A stretch of DNA of 64,000 nt from Nelumbo lutea (Eukaryota; Streptophyta; Magnoliopsida; Proteales; Nelumbonaceae). The stretch spans positions 120,664,999 to 120,728,998 of the forward strand of contig JAKGHH010000001.1 in NCBI GenBank assembly GCA_022828595.1, given 5' to 3'. Below are positions 12,431 through 24,980 of this stretch, one piece after another; the stretch's first letter is position 1; every line of letters starts with the position of its first letter. The notes under the pieces are model-generated. The model saw nothing but the letters and a program-made list of their open reading frames with translations, did not search any database and had not been told where the DNA came from. The position numbers and the translations under genes were made by a program.

Positions 12431-14224
12431 ACCAAAAAACCAAAATTCCTCAACTTACTTAAATTCCAATGCTCGTTAACGGGTAATATGATACAGGAAC
12501 TCCAGCCGGCGAATACCCTACTCTTCATGCCAACTCACATCCCACTTTCCACACTAGGCACCTATCCATTAATCGTTGCATGGACAAAATCATCTTTCTA
12601 AGCAATGCTTTATAATATCTCTTGTATCATAATCTTATTTTTCTGCTTTGGGGAAAAATCCTAATTATCTTACGCGGGGAGGAAATTTTCCTTTCTTTAT
12701 CTAAGAATATTATTTAACGTGATTCTCTTCTCTAACAATTTCATTTTATCTACGACAACCTTTTGGCCCGAAGATTACGAGTCATAAAGGTATCACCTGT
12801 CACAATAGCAAAAACCAAAGAAATAATAGGCACGGAGAGAATTTGGCACACCGAGCTCACAACATTTAAGCCTAACTGAGCACGATCAAAAACCTGCAAG
12901 GCGCCAGAGCCCAAGAAACACAACCAAAAACACCAGTCTATATCACCTTCACATACAAAAGAATCTTCAAGAAGGATCTCTCCAAAACCACTGAAAGCAG
13001 ATGAAGAGTAGAGATAATAGGAGAAGAGACACTGAATGGGTCTTTCTGCATCTGTCGCCAAATAGTGTAACACACCATCAATATTCCCAGGTTGCTCAGA
13101 ATGCACCACCGAAGCACGACTAAGTAATATGCGAAAATGGAGACACACGCCTCTAATCTGATAGATCGTCGCTCATAGATATCATTTAAAAATATAGACG
13201 AATTAGCGGAAAATGGGCACCGCCTGGCGAAAGCTAAGATATCCATTCCGCCTAATATGCCCATATCACACGAATATTGATGGAAGCCGAGATGAAAAGA
13301 TGATCACCACCATGCAGCAGTAATAGCATCACATCGGCCTAGATGCCCACGGGCTGTCCGATGTGCAATGCCGTCTATACACAGGAAGATAATTGAAAAT
13401 CACAAGACCTGAGATCGGGCCATGACACAATAGAACACAGTCCATGACCCAACGAATCTACTTAAAAAATATTCCTCAACCCTTCTACCAAAAATATGAT
13501 TTAAACAACCACACATCATCAAAACCATAGAGCAACATAAGGACAATGCACAACATAAGTCATCCGAGATTCAAGCTGATGTACATAGTAGGAAAGCCCG
13601 GATGTCAATAGAATTGCGGTCCTTGATTTGCGCAGAATCGACAACATATCTAATACCACACATTATCAAAATTGGATTTTGGCGGCCCATTAATAATTAA
13701 TTTAGCATTCCGGAAATCCACATCCAAAATAACCCTTAGGTTCACATATTTTAGATTGGTTTGAATTTGCCAATAACCAAATATTTCCAACTCCATCAAA
13801 CACTGCAACTCGACTGCCCTAGCACCCAACAAACATTTGTCCAATCTCCCAAAGACTCAATCACACAAACTGAAACGCTCAAGCATGAAATCACTTCTAT
13901 GCAAAAATACCAAATTACCAACAAGCATTATATATAGACAAACACAACAATCCATTATCTAAAAAAGTAATTTTATCGAATAGAACAATGACTATAATTA
14001 CCAACCAGTACACTTTTAATAAGAAGACAATTAAACCTGCGCTCACACTAAAAAAGAAGCCATCACACAAGTAAGTTTTAGACCTAAAAGCTACTTCTTC
14101 GATAAAACTACAATTTCTACACGAAAGCAACTATAACGCAAAATCTATCTTCAAGATCAACAGAAAAAACTATTAATATGTAAAAGCTTACTAATTACAC
14201 CAAAATAACTTCTCACAGCAAAAA
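12431..14224. other. No feature recognised
   Basis: AT-rich to mixed sequence with no persistent coding frame and no recognisable transposon motif. Confidence 0.4.
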
Positions 14225-14690
14225 TACAATGGAATTCACGAAAGTACTTTCAGAAAAGTACTCCTCTATACTGAGATCAGTTTTATTTATAAAGAAAATA
14301 TCCTCTTTATAAATAAACAACTTTCATGAAAGCACCTTCTAATTAAAAGCACTAGTTATGGAAGAACTCTATAACGAAAAGCACTTTGCAAAAAGTACTT
14401 TCTGACCCCAAGAACTTTTAAATACCAAAACATTTCTGACGAAAGCACTATTTATCTGAGACAAAAAAAGTGACTATATAAATAAAGAAACACAATTATT
14501 CAGCGAAAAGACTATTTACAATACTCAAACAATTCTACAAATTAAGATACACAATTTTACAAGTACTATGGAACGACTTCTTCCTCCAATACGTGCTCAC
14601 TATTTATACGAAGTTAGACTTCAGCCAAAGGCTTTTGTAAAGCACTTCGTTTATGAACCAAACTACTTCTTACCAAAGAAATTTTACAAA
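14225..14690. repeat. Interspersed AAAGCACTTT / AAAGTACTTT words
   Basis: Near-palindromic words such as GAAAGTACTTTC, AAAAGTACT, AAAGCACT and AAGCACTTTGCAAAAAGTACT recur irregularly about every 20-50 bp. This looks like a degenerate short tandem repeat; I do not assign it to a family. Confidence 0.45.
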
Positions 14691-15194
14691 ACCGGGTGCC
14701 CTATTCATATATAAATTTTTCTAATACTCTATCGGTAATTTATGTTAAGGATTGAAGATCCAATTCCATCCATTTCCACTATTTAATTGATTGGAACAAT
14801 TGGATTTTGACCATTCTCAAACGCCGCACCCACTACTGCTATATGTACAGATCTAAACTTTGGAACCGATATTAGCGGAAACGGTCAAAGATCTTCAATA
14901 TGTAAGCTCACTCACACACCCTGGAACATCCGAATATAGAACCGAGAACCACCCACGTTATCTACCAATAGTGGCGGAACCAAAAGATAATAGTCCTAAA
15001 AATTAGGACACCAATTCTAAAGAAAATTGTGCGAAATACAATGCCCGCCCAAAAGAACAAAAAACTAAACTAGTAGGTCGGAGAACGGAAAAGGACTCTC
15101 AAGTTGGCACACTTCCGAATCCGAATCCACAACTCCATAAGTGTTGAGACCTTCTGCAATTGTGCGTAAAAACACAATACCCATAGCCTCAAAA
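14691..15194. other. No feature recognised
   Basis: No coding frame, RNA gene or transposon feature could be supported. Confidence 0.35.
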
Positions 15195-15560
15195 AGATGC
15201 ACCACCCCAACATATGCCGCAACAAACAAACACAGCACCAAACAAAAAAAAAAAAAACAACCACAAAAACACCAAAACCAAAAAAGAAAAAATGGGAAAA
15301 AAACTTTATGGAAAAAAAGAAAAAAAAAGTAACACTTTTAACACCCAAACAAAAAACCAAAAAAAAAACCGCCCCGGAAACAAAACAAAAAAAAAAAAAA
15401 ACAAACTTCAAAATACCTTCATTTTCTGTCTGTTGAATTCACAAAAACAAAGCGCAACCAACACAAAAGAACCCAACAAAACAAAAAAAAACACATCACA
15501 CCCAACCCAAACACGATTAATATAAAAGGCCCAACCTGACCCCAACAACAACCCACCCCA
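15195..15560. repeat. A/C-only low-complexity block 2
   Basis: Same composition as the block at 11.3-12.4 kb: runs of A broken by single C or CC, almost no T or G. Lysine/asparagine/threonine-rich plus-strand frames and hydrophobic minus-strand frames follow from composition alone. Confidence 0.65.
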
Positions 15561-16139
15561 CCCGACAGACTAAACCAAAATGAAAACCCAGAACCCCAAA
15601 GACAACAATCCCGAAAGAGTCCGACCAAACCAAAAAAGATGGTTTTCTGGCCTATCAACTTGAACATCACACCAAAAACACGTATACCAAACACAAACCA
15701 ACCGAATTAACCTCCATTTATGCACATAACTCATGAATCGTGGCGGAACAGCTCCACCTATCTTAATTAGCAATGGAAAATAGCCGATCATAAAATGATT
15801 AACAATTCACCGTTTGGGAAGCCAAATTGACAAGGATAGTGCCATCAAGTTGGTTAGAGTGTTGGATGAACAATAGCTCTCTAATAAGTTAGGTGATAGA
15901 AGATCTTAACTCTTACTTATTTAGGGAATTATAATAAATATCCATATAAACTACCCTTACAACTATATTGACAGTAAGAATCGTTACAACAATCAACAAA
16001 ATAAAAAAACATAGAGTGCAAACACTATATATTTTGCTATTATCCATATAGAATGTACTATAACATTGTAGTCTATATATACGTGAACTCATTTAAGTAA
16101 TTTTTAGAGAATTGGAGACCTGTCTCGATACACGCAAAA
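15561..16139. other. Transition out of the noisy zone
   Basis: Composition becomes ordinary AT-rich plant DNA by about 15.8 kb. No gene is supported. Confidence 0.35.
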
Positions 16140-16490
16140 TAAACAATTTGGACAGAATTGGATGGACGCTACAAGACATATTGGATTGGACCAATCCAGG
16201 TCCAAAAATATTTATTGATTGGATTGGACTTTGCCCTTCCATAATAAATTTATATTGGATTGGATTGGATTAAGCCAATATCTACACCATTGAAATAAGA
16301 TAAGTATATGGACCAATTTTGGGATGAAACCAATCTAAATCAAACGAATTTGAACAGATTGGACTGTCCAAACATTGATTTGGGCCGGACCAAAATGGTA
16401 AAAAATATTCATGCAATTGGATTGGACCTGGTCCATTTACCATGGACCTACATTGGACTGGATCGGATTGGACCAAATGCATTTCAATTA
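16140..16490. mobile_element. hAT-like MITE, diverged copy 2
   Basis: Same order of phrases as the element at 854-1264: 'TATTTATTGATTGGATTGGACTT', 'TTTATATTGGATTGGATTGG', 'AAGCCAATATCT', 'GATTGGACTGTCCAAACATTGA', 'TTGGATTGGACCTGGTCCATTT'. It is in the same orientation. The TAGGGGTGTCA ends are not recognisable, so the copy is truncated or strongly mutated at both tips. Confidence 0.65.
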
Positions 16491-16690
16491 ACAGAAAAAG
16501 GCAAAAGGACTTTATTGCCATTTCATTAAGTGAATATGTGAAACCGCTATGAGGGAAAAATGTCTTTCTTGACTTGTATATTTAGGCAAAAAGATACAAG
16601 CACATTTCACCCTCTTTAGTTATTACCTTTCACTGTTTAAGAGTAAAAGACATGGGATAAAGGAGATTGTCCGGTAACTACTGCAAATCC

Positions 16691-16728
<38 letters not shown>

Positions 16729-16788
16729 TTGGATCTACAAATCCACTTTCTCTATCTCTTTCTTTGACTATACAAAACCCTCTCTCAT
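16491..16788. other. Flank with GA microsatellite
   Basis: Holds a (GA)n run of about 34 bp at 16693-16726. Otherwise non-coding flank of the LINE insertion. Confidence 0.5.
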
Positions 16789-16808
16789 TGTCATTCCTTT
16801 TCTTCTTT
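16789..16808. repeat. Left target-site duplication of the LINE
   Basis: TGTCATTCCTTTTCTTCTTT here matches 19497-19516 at 19 of 20 positions. Both lie exactly at the ends of the LINE. Confidence 0.85.
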
Positions 16809-19496
16809 TTTTTTAATAGAAACCGAGAGGAGCTACATGAGACGAGGGGTAGCACGTCCTCACAAAATCAGACTTACAAATACTAGCTAAATTCCATGGA
16901 AGATCACTAAGATTGAGACTTACTATACCCTATTGGGCAGAAAAGGCTTGATTGGTGAGCCAGTCTGCCGCTTGATTAGCTTCCTGATACACGTGATTGT
17001 AGACCAAATATTCGTTTGCTCAATTCTTCAAATCTAGAAACTCTTCAATGATGTTTCGTAGATTCCACGGGGTCAATAAGCCACTTCAAACAAAAAATCA
17101 CTATCAAAGAGTCGCTTTCAATGATGATGAAATGGTTTGGGAAATTCACTGCCAAGTTGTGGGCCTCCCACGCGTCCCAAGCTTCTGCCCTGTTGATAGT
17201 CGAAGAACCTAAGTAATAAGCCTTGTAATCTACCACCTCACCCAAAAAATTCCTAGCTATGGCTGCAACTAAGCACATCCCATTGTTTAGTTGAGATGCA
17301 TCAAAATTTGTTTTGATAGTACCAATTTTTGGAGTTTGCCACATAACATACTTGCACAACTTATGGGCATCAGCTCCATTCGGCTTCATATTGGTTTCAT
17401 AATATTCCGTAAAGGACGATAAAGCTCTTTCAATCACCACTTGAATAGGGGTTGACACATTATTAAAATATTTTTTATTTATATTCTTCCAAATATACCA
17501 TAATAAGAATGCACACTTTTCTCTTCCATTATTTCCTCCATTTGAACTTTTCTTACCAATTTTTAGCCACCATTCCTCTAAGGAAAAGTTAGAGCCTATA
17601 GGACCCTCCAAAATGGGATTTATTGCATCCCATGTTTGATTAGCAACTATACAATTCTTAAAAAAATGATCAACATCCTCATTATTTGCACAAAAATTAC
17701 ATTTTTCATCCATACTTAAACCTCTATTTTGCATGAGCATTTTTGTTGAGAATCTTTTATTAAAAAGTAGATAGAGAAAAGTTATCAATTTTGGTGAACA
17801 ATTTACCTTCCAAACAGTTGAGTTCCACTTTGAATTCAAATCTTCATGAAGAGACAAGCTACATTTTAATTTATATGTAAACTTAATTGAGAATTTCCCA
17901 TTACAACTAAGTTGTCAAACTAATTTATCTTCTTTTGGATTTTAGGGGATAAAGGTTGATTTTATTTTCCCCTAAATATTCAAAGGAACCAAACTACAAA
18001 TTCTATTTTATATTTTCTATCCACACACCCCTTTTTCTGATAAATAACCTCACTAAGGAGGAGATTATCATTTTCAAACATATCGGGTGGAATAATTTGG
18101 TCCAATGAGGCATCGCCTACCCATATATCTTTCCAAAATTTGATAGATTTGCCATTGTTTATTTCCCAACATAACCCATTTTTAAGGAGATCTCTCCCCT
18201 TTATAATACCTTTCCAAGCCCATGATATACATTTCTTTTCCTTAGCATTCCAAAAATCCTCTTTCTGAAGATAATTTGCTTTAATAATTTTAACCCAAAG
18301 GTTATCAATGTTTAATAATATTTTCCAACCCAACTTTGCTAACTTAGCTTCATTAACCCATTGAAGGTTTTTTAAACCCAAACCACCCTAACATTTTGAG
18401 GTACACATCTTGTTCCAACCAATCAAATGAATCGGTATTTTTCACTAGAATTTGTCCATAAGAAGTTCCTTTGGCTTTTATCAATTTTCATATATGATAT
18501 TTTGGGGAAGCTTGAAAGAACTCATGAGGAATTGTGGCATTGTATTCGTTGTAGCATTCAGAAGGGTCATTCTACCTGCCAAGGATAAAGTGTTATTTTT
18601 TTCCAACTTGCCTGTTTGTTATTTACCCTTTCCTTGAGATTCAAGAATGTATTCTTTGAAACTCTACTATTTTTTATGGGGGCTCCCAAATAAATATCAA
18701 ACTTTGCTTGGATTGGGATCCTCAAATTTTTTCCTAAGATTTTTTGGAATCTAATTGGTGTATTTTTTGAAAATTGGAGTGTAGATTTTGAAAAGTTTGG
18801 GCACTGGCTAGAAGTCGCAGGAAATTTAGTGAGAAATTCTTTTATTTTCAAACATCTTGTAATTGAGATCTCAATGAATATCAAGCAGCAATCATCTACA
18901 AACTATAAAATTGGTATTTTTGGACTTCCTTTGGCAACCTTACAACCAATTGAAATTTTCTTACCTAGAGATTTTTTTTTCAAGCTTCTTTGCTAACGCT
19001 TCAGTGCAAAGAACAAAAATATAGGGAGAAAGAGGATCTCCCTGTATGATCCCTCTAGAAAGGGCAAATTCCTTAGAGGGGTTCCATTTATTAAAATTTT
19101 ATATGATACATTATTTATACATTCCATAACCCAGCTAATCCATTTCTCATGAAATCCAAAATTTCTCAAGACTTTCTCAATGAATTCCCATTCTAGTCTA
19201 TCATATGCTTTTTCCAGGTCAATTTTGTACACAAACATACCAGTTTTCCTTTCCTTTTTTTTCATTGTATCCAACATTTCATGAGCGATAATAATGTAGT
19301 CATTAATCTTCCTATTTGGCACAAAGGCACTTAAATAGTGAGATATAATATTATCCAAAAAAGGCTTAATTCTGTTAACAAGGATTTTTTAAATATCTTC
19401 ATAGATGACATTGCATAAACTTATGGGCCTATAATTATTTACATTTTTTGGGATGAGGGTTATAAATGTTTTGTTCAATATTAGACACAATTTCAC
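16809..19496 (-). mobile_element. L1-type LINE, 5'-truncated, about 2.7 kb
   Basis: Minus strand. From its truncated 5' end at 19496: an RT start with 'TFITLIPK' and 'YRPISL', then 'SAFVPNR', 'KIDLEKAYDRLEW' (frame 18993-19358), a 'GDPLSP' block at about 19030, an 'FVDD' catalytic motif near 18890, the RT thumb (18567-18884) and a 'WxxEAKLAKLGWKIL' block (17980-18381). A 270-codon frame (17045-17857) follows, with the zf-RVT zinc motif ('CNFCANNEDVDHFFKNC') and an RNase H-like domain ('TNFDAS', 'NRAEAWDAW', 'IIESDS'). It ends in an A tail (plus-strand T run at 16806-16814). Frameshifts and stops separate the blocks. The endonuclease and ORF1 are missing, as expected for incomplete reverse transcription. 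This copy is dead. Confidence 0.9.
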
Positions 19497-19516
19497 TGTC
19501 ATTCCTTTTCTCCTTT
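19497..19516. repeat. Right target-site duplication of the LINE
   Basis: TGTCATTCCTTTTCTCCTTT, one mismatch from the left copy at 16789-16808. Confidence 0.85.
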
Positions 19517-20841
19517 ATTTTGTGGTTCCTGAAAACGTTCCTTCTATCCTTCTCAAATGAAAACCCTCCAACCCAGTTGTCTATGAGGAATATAGACTGT
19601 TTGATCTTTGATCTCCTTTTCCTGTGCCATTAGATCTTTGGTAATAGGAGCTTGAACCCTTCCTTCAACTAATTTTATATCACTTAACATTTTCCTTTTG
19701 GGTTTTGGTATCCTGTCCTTGCCATCTTGCCAAAAGGAAATCTTAGCTTAGGGAGGGGAAACAATAGCAACAATGTTAAAACCAAATTGGAGCGAGATCC
19801 AGCAGAATTATATATAGGAGTTGAGACTAGTATAAGGTAGAAACAAAATGAAGTAAGTAACAAACCTCAAAAACATAAGTAAGATTTTTTCGAGGGGTGG
19901 GGCATTGAAAATATATGCGAGAATATTAGCAGAATTAAAAGATCAATTCCACCCAAAGTGCTCAACGTGGTCAAAGTGTGGAAGAAAGTCTCACTTCAGC
20001 AACAATAGGAGCTCAGTGGAATCACACTTGATAGAGGGACCTAAGGCTGGATGACGCATGCGGTAGCGAAGCTAGAATGGGTATCTTCTTCTAGGTTCAT
20101 CCTCGTATTATGCCCCATGACTGCAGACCCAAAAGAATGGAATAATTAATAATAATTGCATAGTTCCAAGCTTCTAGCCAGCCCTGAGCCCTTCTCCTCC
20201 ATGGATCTAGGTATACGAGGTGGAGCAATAGCTATAAGAGTGAGGGGCATTTTTTTTTCGGATTTTGACACGGAGAAAGTTGGTCAATGGGATTTTGATT
20301 CCCATTGACCAAGAATCCTATGTTCATTTTTCAGATTTATGTGGGGACCAGGGAAAGTTTATTTTCCTATGTATCCTAGGTGGGTAAATAACTTTCCCAC
20401 TTGGGAGGAAGTTGCTAACACTTGAGAAATGGGACAAAAATGCCCCTTTTAATAATGGATTTTTAAGGCTAAAATGGCCATTACCTTATTTATCTAGGAA
20501 ATAAAAGAACATGGGTAAATGCACTTACCTGTGTAAGTGTTTCCCAGGAAAAACTTACCCAATTTACCCGGGTAAGTAACTTGCCAAAAAGCGAACGAGG
20601 GGCCTAAGAGAATTTGCAGTGGCTAACGACATCGACTTCTTTGGTTTTTTCTTTTTGTTCCACGAGGTAATTGTTTACAGAGAGTAGGGGTAAAAATGAT
20701 TGTGAATCATTGCCTGGTTTTAGTGAGATCAACTTGGAGCTACTAAGGGTTGCTACTGCTGGGTTCTCTACCAATAACATTGTTCCCAAGCATAAGGAGA
20801 AAGCTCCAAATGTTGTTTATAAAAGAATGCTTGAGAATGAC
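19517..20841. other. Unassigned region with a short open minus-strand segment
   Basis: On the minus strand, 19757 to about 19565 stays open for about 60 codons and reads ..KISFWQDGKDRIPKPKRK.., ..DIKLVEGRVQAP.., ..YIPHRQLGWRVF before a stop. The composition looks coding, but I do not recognise the family; it could be an exon remnant or a retrotransposon gag piece. A hairpin GGTCAATGGGA / TCCCATTGACC lies at about 20281-20311, and a monomer-like stretch with repeated 'GGGTAAGTAACTT' variants runs to 20600. No further gene is supported. Confidence 0.35.
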
Positions 20842-21284
20842 TAGGAATGGCAATGGGACGGATTCGGGGTGGCGATCATATTCCTCGTCTTTGATCCCGA
20901 TTATGAAATTAATCCCCGTTCCCATCCTTGATCCCCGCTGGGGATAAAATTTGTCCTCCATCCTCCATCCCTAACGGGGATGGGTTCCCCGTAGGGATCG
21001 AATCCCCAAAATTTTGTTAGATAACAGTATTTATTTGAAAAATAAATTTACTTAAAATAAATCAAAATTTTAAACTATAAATACTTTTTTAAATATGTTT
21101 TGATATATATATATATATATATATATATAATAATATACTTAATATATAATATAAATAATATATATATACATAATCAGGGGCGGGCAGGGCAGAGACCTCA
21201 ATCCCCATCCCCGACCCCGACCCCAACCCCATCGGGTTGGGGAAGTCGGGTCCCCATCGGGGATGGGGAAAATTGCCATTCCTA
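20842..21284. mobile_element. MITE with 12-bp TIR and 8-bp TSD
   Basis: 443 bp. Starts TAGGAATGGCAA and ends TTGCCATTCCTA, a perfect 12-bp inverted repeat. It is flanked by agaatgac (20834-20841) and agaatgat (21285-21292), a 7/8 target duplication. Both arms are G/C-rich with repeated 'CCCCATCCCCGACCCC' and 'GGGGATGGGG' words. The centre is AT-rich with a (TA)n run. There is no coding capacity. TIR and TSD lengths suggest the hAT group. Confidence 0.85.
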
Positions 21285-22709
21285 AGAATGATTGCTTAAT
21301 CGCCGCCAAGCATTTCAACAAATAGAATGCTTGGTAATAACATATTTATTGTTTACAAAAGTGAAAATATTATTTAACAAACTCTTGAGAATTAATTTTT
21401 TAGTTGATTTTTAATGTTAAAAATTAAAAATAGAAATAGAAAAGATGATATAATAATTCAAATGTAACAGTTGCATATGTTTTGTGTCTTAGACTTTAAT
21501 AGAAAATAAAATAATAATGGCTTTGTACATGTATTAATTTGTAAAAATCCATATAATTTGTGTCTTGGATTATTGATTGATACATTATCAATAAAATTGT
21601 GTAATATTTATGTATCCTGTTATATTAATTGTAATATATTTTTCCATATATACCATTAAAATATACAATTCGTATATATTTATATATTATTTATAGTTAT
21701 TTTGACATTAACCTTATTACTAATAATATATTTATGAAATTTGAATACAAGTATTTTCATATTTTTCATATGTGTTGAGTGATGACACTTGAATCTTAAT
21801 TTGACAATATACTACAATGACTTTCTATAAGGATGTTAGAATAATTAGAGGTAGATCATTACTACTGTTGAGTGATGACACTTTGGATGAAGCAAAAACT
21901 AAGAAAAATGAGGTGAGCAAATGCCATGGCCAGGGATTAAACGCGGGTTGCCCACACGACAGGCAGGAATATTTACCTCTATACTACAAGGATGTTATTA
22001 TACTTCATGATTATTTCAAAAAAAAAAATCAAGTGATCAATTTCTTTTCATAAAAAGAATCAATCCTTTGGATTCACAATAAACGCCCATAAAACAAATA
22101 AAAAGTTAGAAAATGCCCCATATGCCTTCGTTCAACATTACATGTTTTCTAGCAATCAACACCAAGTTGGCAGCGCCATTGCCAAAGTCAAGGGGTGCAA
22201 GTCGGGTCGGGGTTGCCTGAATTAATTATTTCAACTATTATGGTTTATTGCCCAAGTAAAAATATGATGATGGAAAAATTGAAACTGGAAAATCTTTGAT
22301 AAATCAAAAACTCTTATTAATTTTTATGAATACCATCTAATTCCTTACCAGTTTTATGATACCGGTTGATTGGTTATGAATTTTTTCAATATTATATTTT
22401 TTTGAAAGCATCGATAGCCGGCCGTGACGTGTTGGGAATTGAATGAATTGAAGGAATGAATGCTTTGAAGATTTGACGAGGTAGAACCTAAGGCTCTGGT
22501 CCCACCTCATTCTTCCATCCCATTTCCCATATGTAAAACTTGTACAATTCCCTTTCTTGTTATGACTACAAATACAAATATGTACAGTATAAATCTATAT
22601 AAAATAATACAAAACTAGCAGGGCTTGCAAAAGATAAATTATTGTATAAGAAAAAATGAATTTGTAAAAAATAAATTTTTTAATTAATAGTTTTTAGGAA
22701 AAAGGATTT
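21285..22709. other. AT-rich intergenic, no gene
   Basis: Short frames only. A phrase 'GTTGAGTGATGACACTT' occurs at about 21775 and again near 21868, a small local duplication. Confidence 0.4.
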
Positions 22710-23140
22710 TCTTAAAATAAGTATAAACTTATGAATAATAATATATTTAATTTAATATAATAAAATAATAAATAAAATTTTCAATTTTGAAGTCAATTTA
22801 ATATAAATAAATCAATTTTGTTGTTAAATAAAGAATACAAAAATATTTTTTTCTCAATTTCCTGGCTGGGCTTTGGACTTTATATGGGGGTCGAGCTTGG
22901 GCTCAAGATTTAGGCCCAATGGTCCGGTCATGCTCAAGCTTGGGCCTAAATATGTTATGTTGATATAAAGGCTTTGCCTAGTGTGGCATATGAATAGGTT
23001 TAATCCCAACCCTGGGGCAAAGACAGAGGGACCACAAGGAGCCATGACCCTCCTATGGCCCAACAAATCCCCACTCTTCATGTATATTTTCCCACTCCCC
23101 CACCCCCCACCCCAATGACCATCCATATTTATCCCCCCTA
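22710..23140. repeat. Direct repeat R1, copy 1 (about 430 bp)
   Basis: AT-rich lead ('AATATATTTAATTTAATA', 'GAAGTCAATTTAATATAAA') followed by a G/C-richer tail ('TTTATATGGGGGTCG', 'GGGCTTGGGCTCA', 'GGTCATGCTCAA', 'GACCACAAGGAGCCATG'). The same order recurs at 23570-23960. No terminal repeat or coding frame was found. Confidence 0.75.
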
Positions 23141-23569
23141 CCCCCCAATCCACTTAGATTTTGGCACCCCTCATAAAGATTCCTAGCTTTGCTCTTGCCC
23201 AACCCAGACCTAACCTATTGATAGCCCTAAATTACCCCCATAATCCACTTAGATTTTAGCCCCCCTCATAAAAAGTTTCTAGCTCCACTCCTACCCAACA
23301 CAAACCTAACCTATTGATAGCCCTAAATTATTAGGCTTGGGGAGAAAGAGAAACAATTTTTTGGTAAAATAAATTATTAACTAATTGAATAATTTAGTAA
23401 ACTAAATAAATAAAAATCTCTAGATAATAATTTACATAATTTTGTAAAATAAATAAATTAATTATTTATTGTAATAAAATAAATAAGTAACTTTTCATTT
23501 ATTATTTGGGCATGATTGGTCCAAGTTATCTAGAGCCAAACCTGACCCATTGACAATCCTAAGTATTGG

Positions 23570-23960
23570 GTTAATGTTGAATTAAATATATAAAAATTAT
23601 GGATAATAGTATATTTAATTTAATAAGATAAAATAATAATAAATAATTAAAATTTTTACTTTTGAAGTCAATTTAATATAAATAAATCAATTTTGTTGTC
23701 AAATAAAGAATACACATCTTTTTTTCTCAATTTCTTGGTTGAGCTTCGAGCTTTATATGGGGGTCGGGCTTGGGCTCAGGATCTAGGCTCGATGGTCCAG
23801 TCATGCTCAAACTTGGACTTCAATATGTTTGATGGATATAAAGGCAAATCTAGATGTGACCTGTGAATAGATTTAATCTCAACCCCAGGGGTGGAGCCAA
23901 GGGGACCTAAGGAAGCCATGGCCCCCTATTCCACTTACATTTTGGCCCCCTCATAAATAT
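23570..23960. repeat. Direct repeat R1, copy 2
   Basis: Second copy of the 22710-23140 unit, about 860 bp downstream in the same orientation, with clear base substitutions and small gaps. The 'CCCCTCATAAATATT' tail also has partial matches at about 23170 and 23265 between the copies. Confidence 0.75.
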
Positions 23961-24169
23961 TGGGCTCAAACCTATCTATTGTTAGATCTAAATATAGGAC
24001 TATCAACAGGTTGTGTCTGGGTCAAAACCGGTTGGAATTGGAATGACCCAACATGAAATGTTGAGGTCCCAGGATTTGGACCTAGACCCAATAAGGTTTG
24101 TAATTTTTGGACCATAATCGAACCAATCAGTTCTCGAGACAATCGGGTTTGACCCAATAGACCCATTAT

Positions 24170-24745
24170 TTATTTAGTAAAATAAATAAATAAATGTCTA
24201 TTAAAATCTTTCTCTCAATGTCAAATTTTATTTACTTTCTGATTTATAAATAGTTTATTTACTTTTATTAACTAAATGAATGCTTAGATAATAATAATAA
24301 TAAATTAATTAATTAAATAAATAATTTATTAAAATAAATAAATAAATATCTATTAAAATCTTTCTCTCAATGTCAAATTTCTTTTATTTTATTGATTTAA
24401 AATAACTTATTTAATTTTATTAAATAAATAAATGCTTAGATAATAATAGCAAATAAATAATTTAGTAAAATAAATAAATAAATGTCTATTAAAATCTTTC
24501 TCTCAATGTCAAATCTCCTTTATTTTAATAATTTATAAATAATTTATTTACTTTTATTAACTAAATAAATGCTTAGATAATAATAATAACATAAATAAAT
24601 TAAATAAATAATTTATTAAACTAAATAAATAAATGTCTATTCAAATATTTATTTCAATGTCAAATCTATTTTATTTTATTGATTTAAAATAATTTATTTA
24701 ATTTTATTAAATAAATAAATGCTTAGATAATAATAAAAAATAAAT
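24170..24745. repeat. AT-rich minisatellite, about 145-bp unit, four copies
   Basis: The unit 'AAATAAATGTCTATTAAAATCTTTCTCTCAATGTCAAAT ... TTTATTTACTTTTATTAACTAAATAAATGCTTAGATAATAATAA' recurs with its 'TCAATGTCAAAT' marker near 24215, 24367, 24503 and 24655. Spacing is roughly 136-152 bp. Confidence 0.8.
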
Positions 24746-24980
24746 ACATGAATAAATAAAATTTGATATAAAGAATAGGAGGAGAGAGAGAATTAAGCGA
24801 GATAGAATAGGGATAACATTTTATTTTGTAGGATGACATAATCATAAATAATATATGGCATTACTATAATTTTCGAATATCATAGAGGCATTGTTGTAAA
24901 GAGAGAAAATTTGTCTTATATGTGGCATTCCTACAATTTTTGAATGCCTTAGAGTCAATTAAATTGGAAGGTTTTATATG
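24746..24980. repeat. 'GTGGCATTCTTGTAATTT'-type repeat, left part
   Basis: Units 'TATATGTGGCATT.CTATAATTTT.GAATATCATAGAGGCA' occur at about 24850 and 24917 and continue to the right of the MITE at 26499-26660. The MITE therefore inserted into this pre-existing repeat. Confidence 0.6.
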
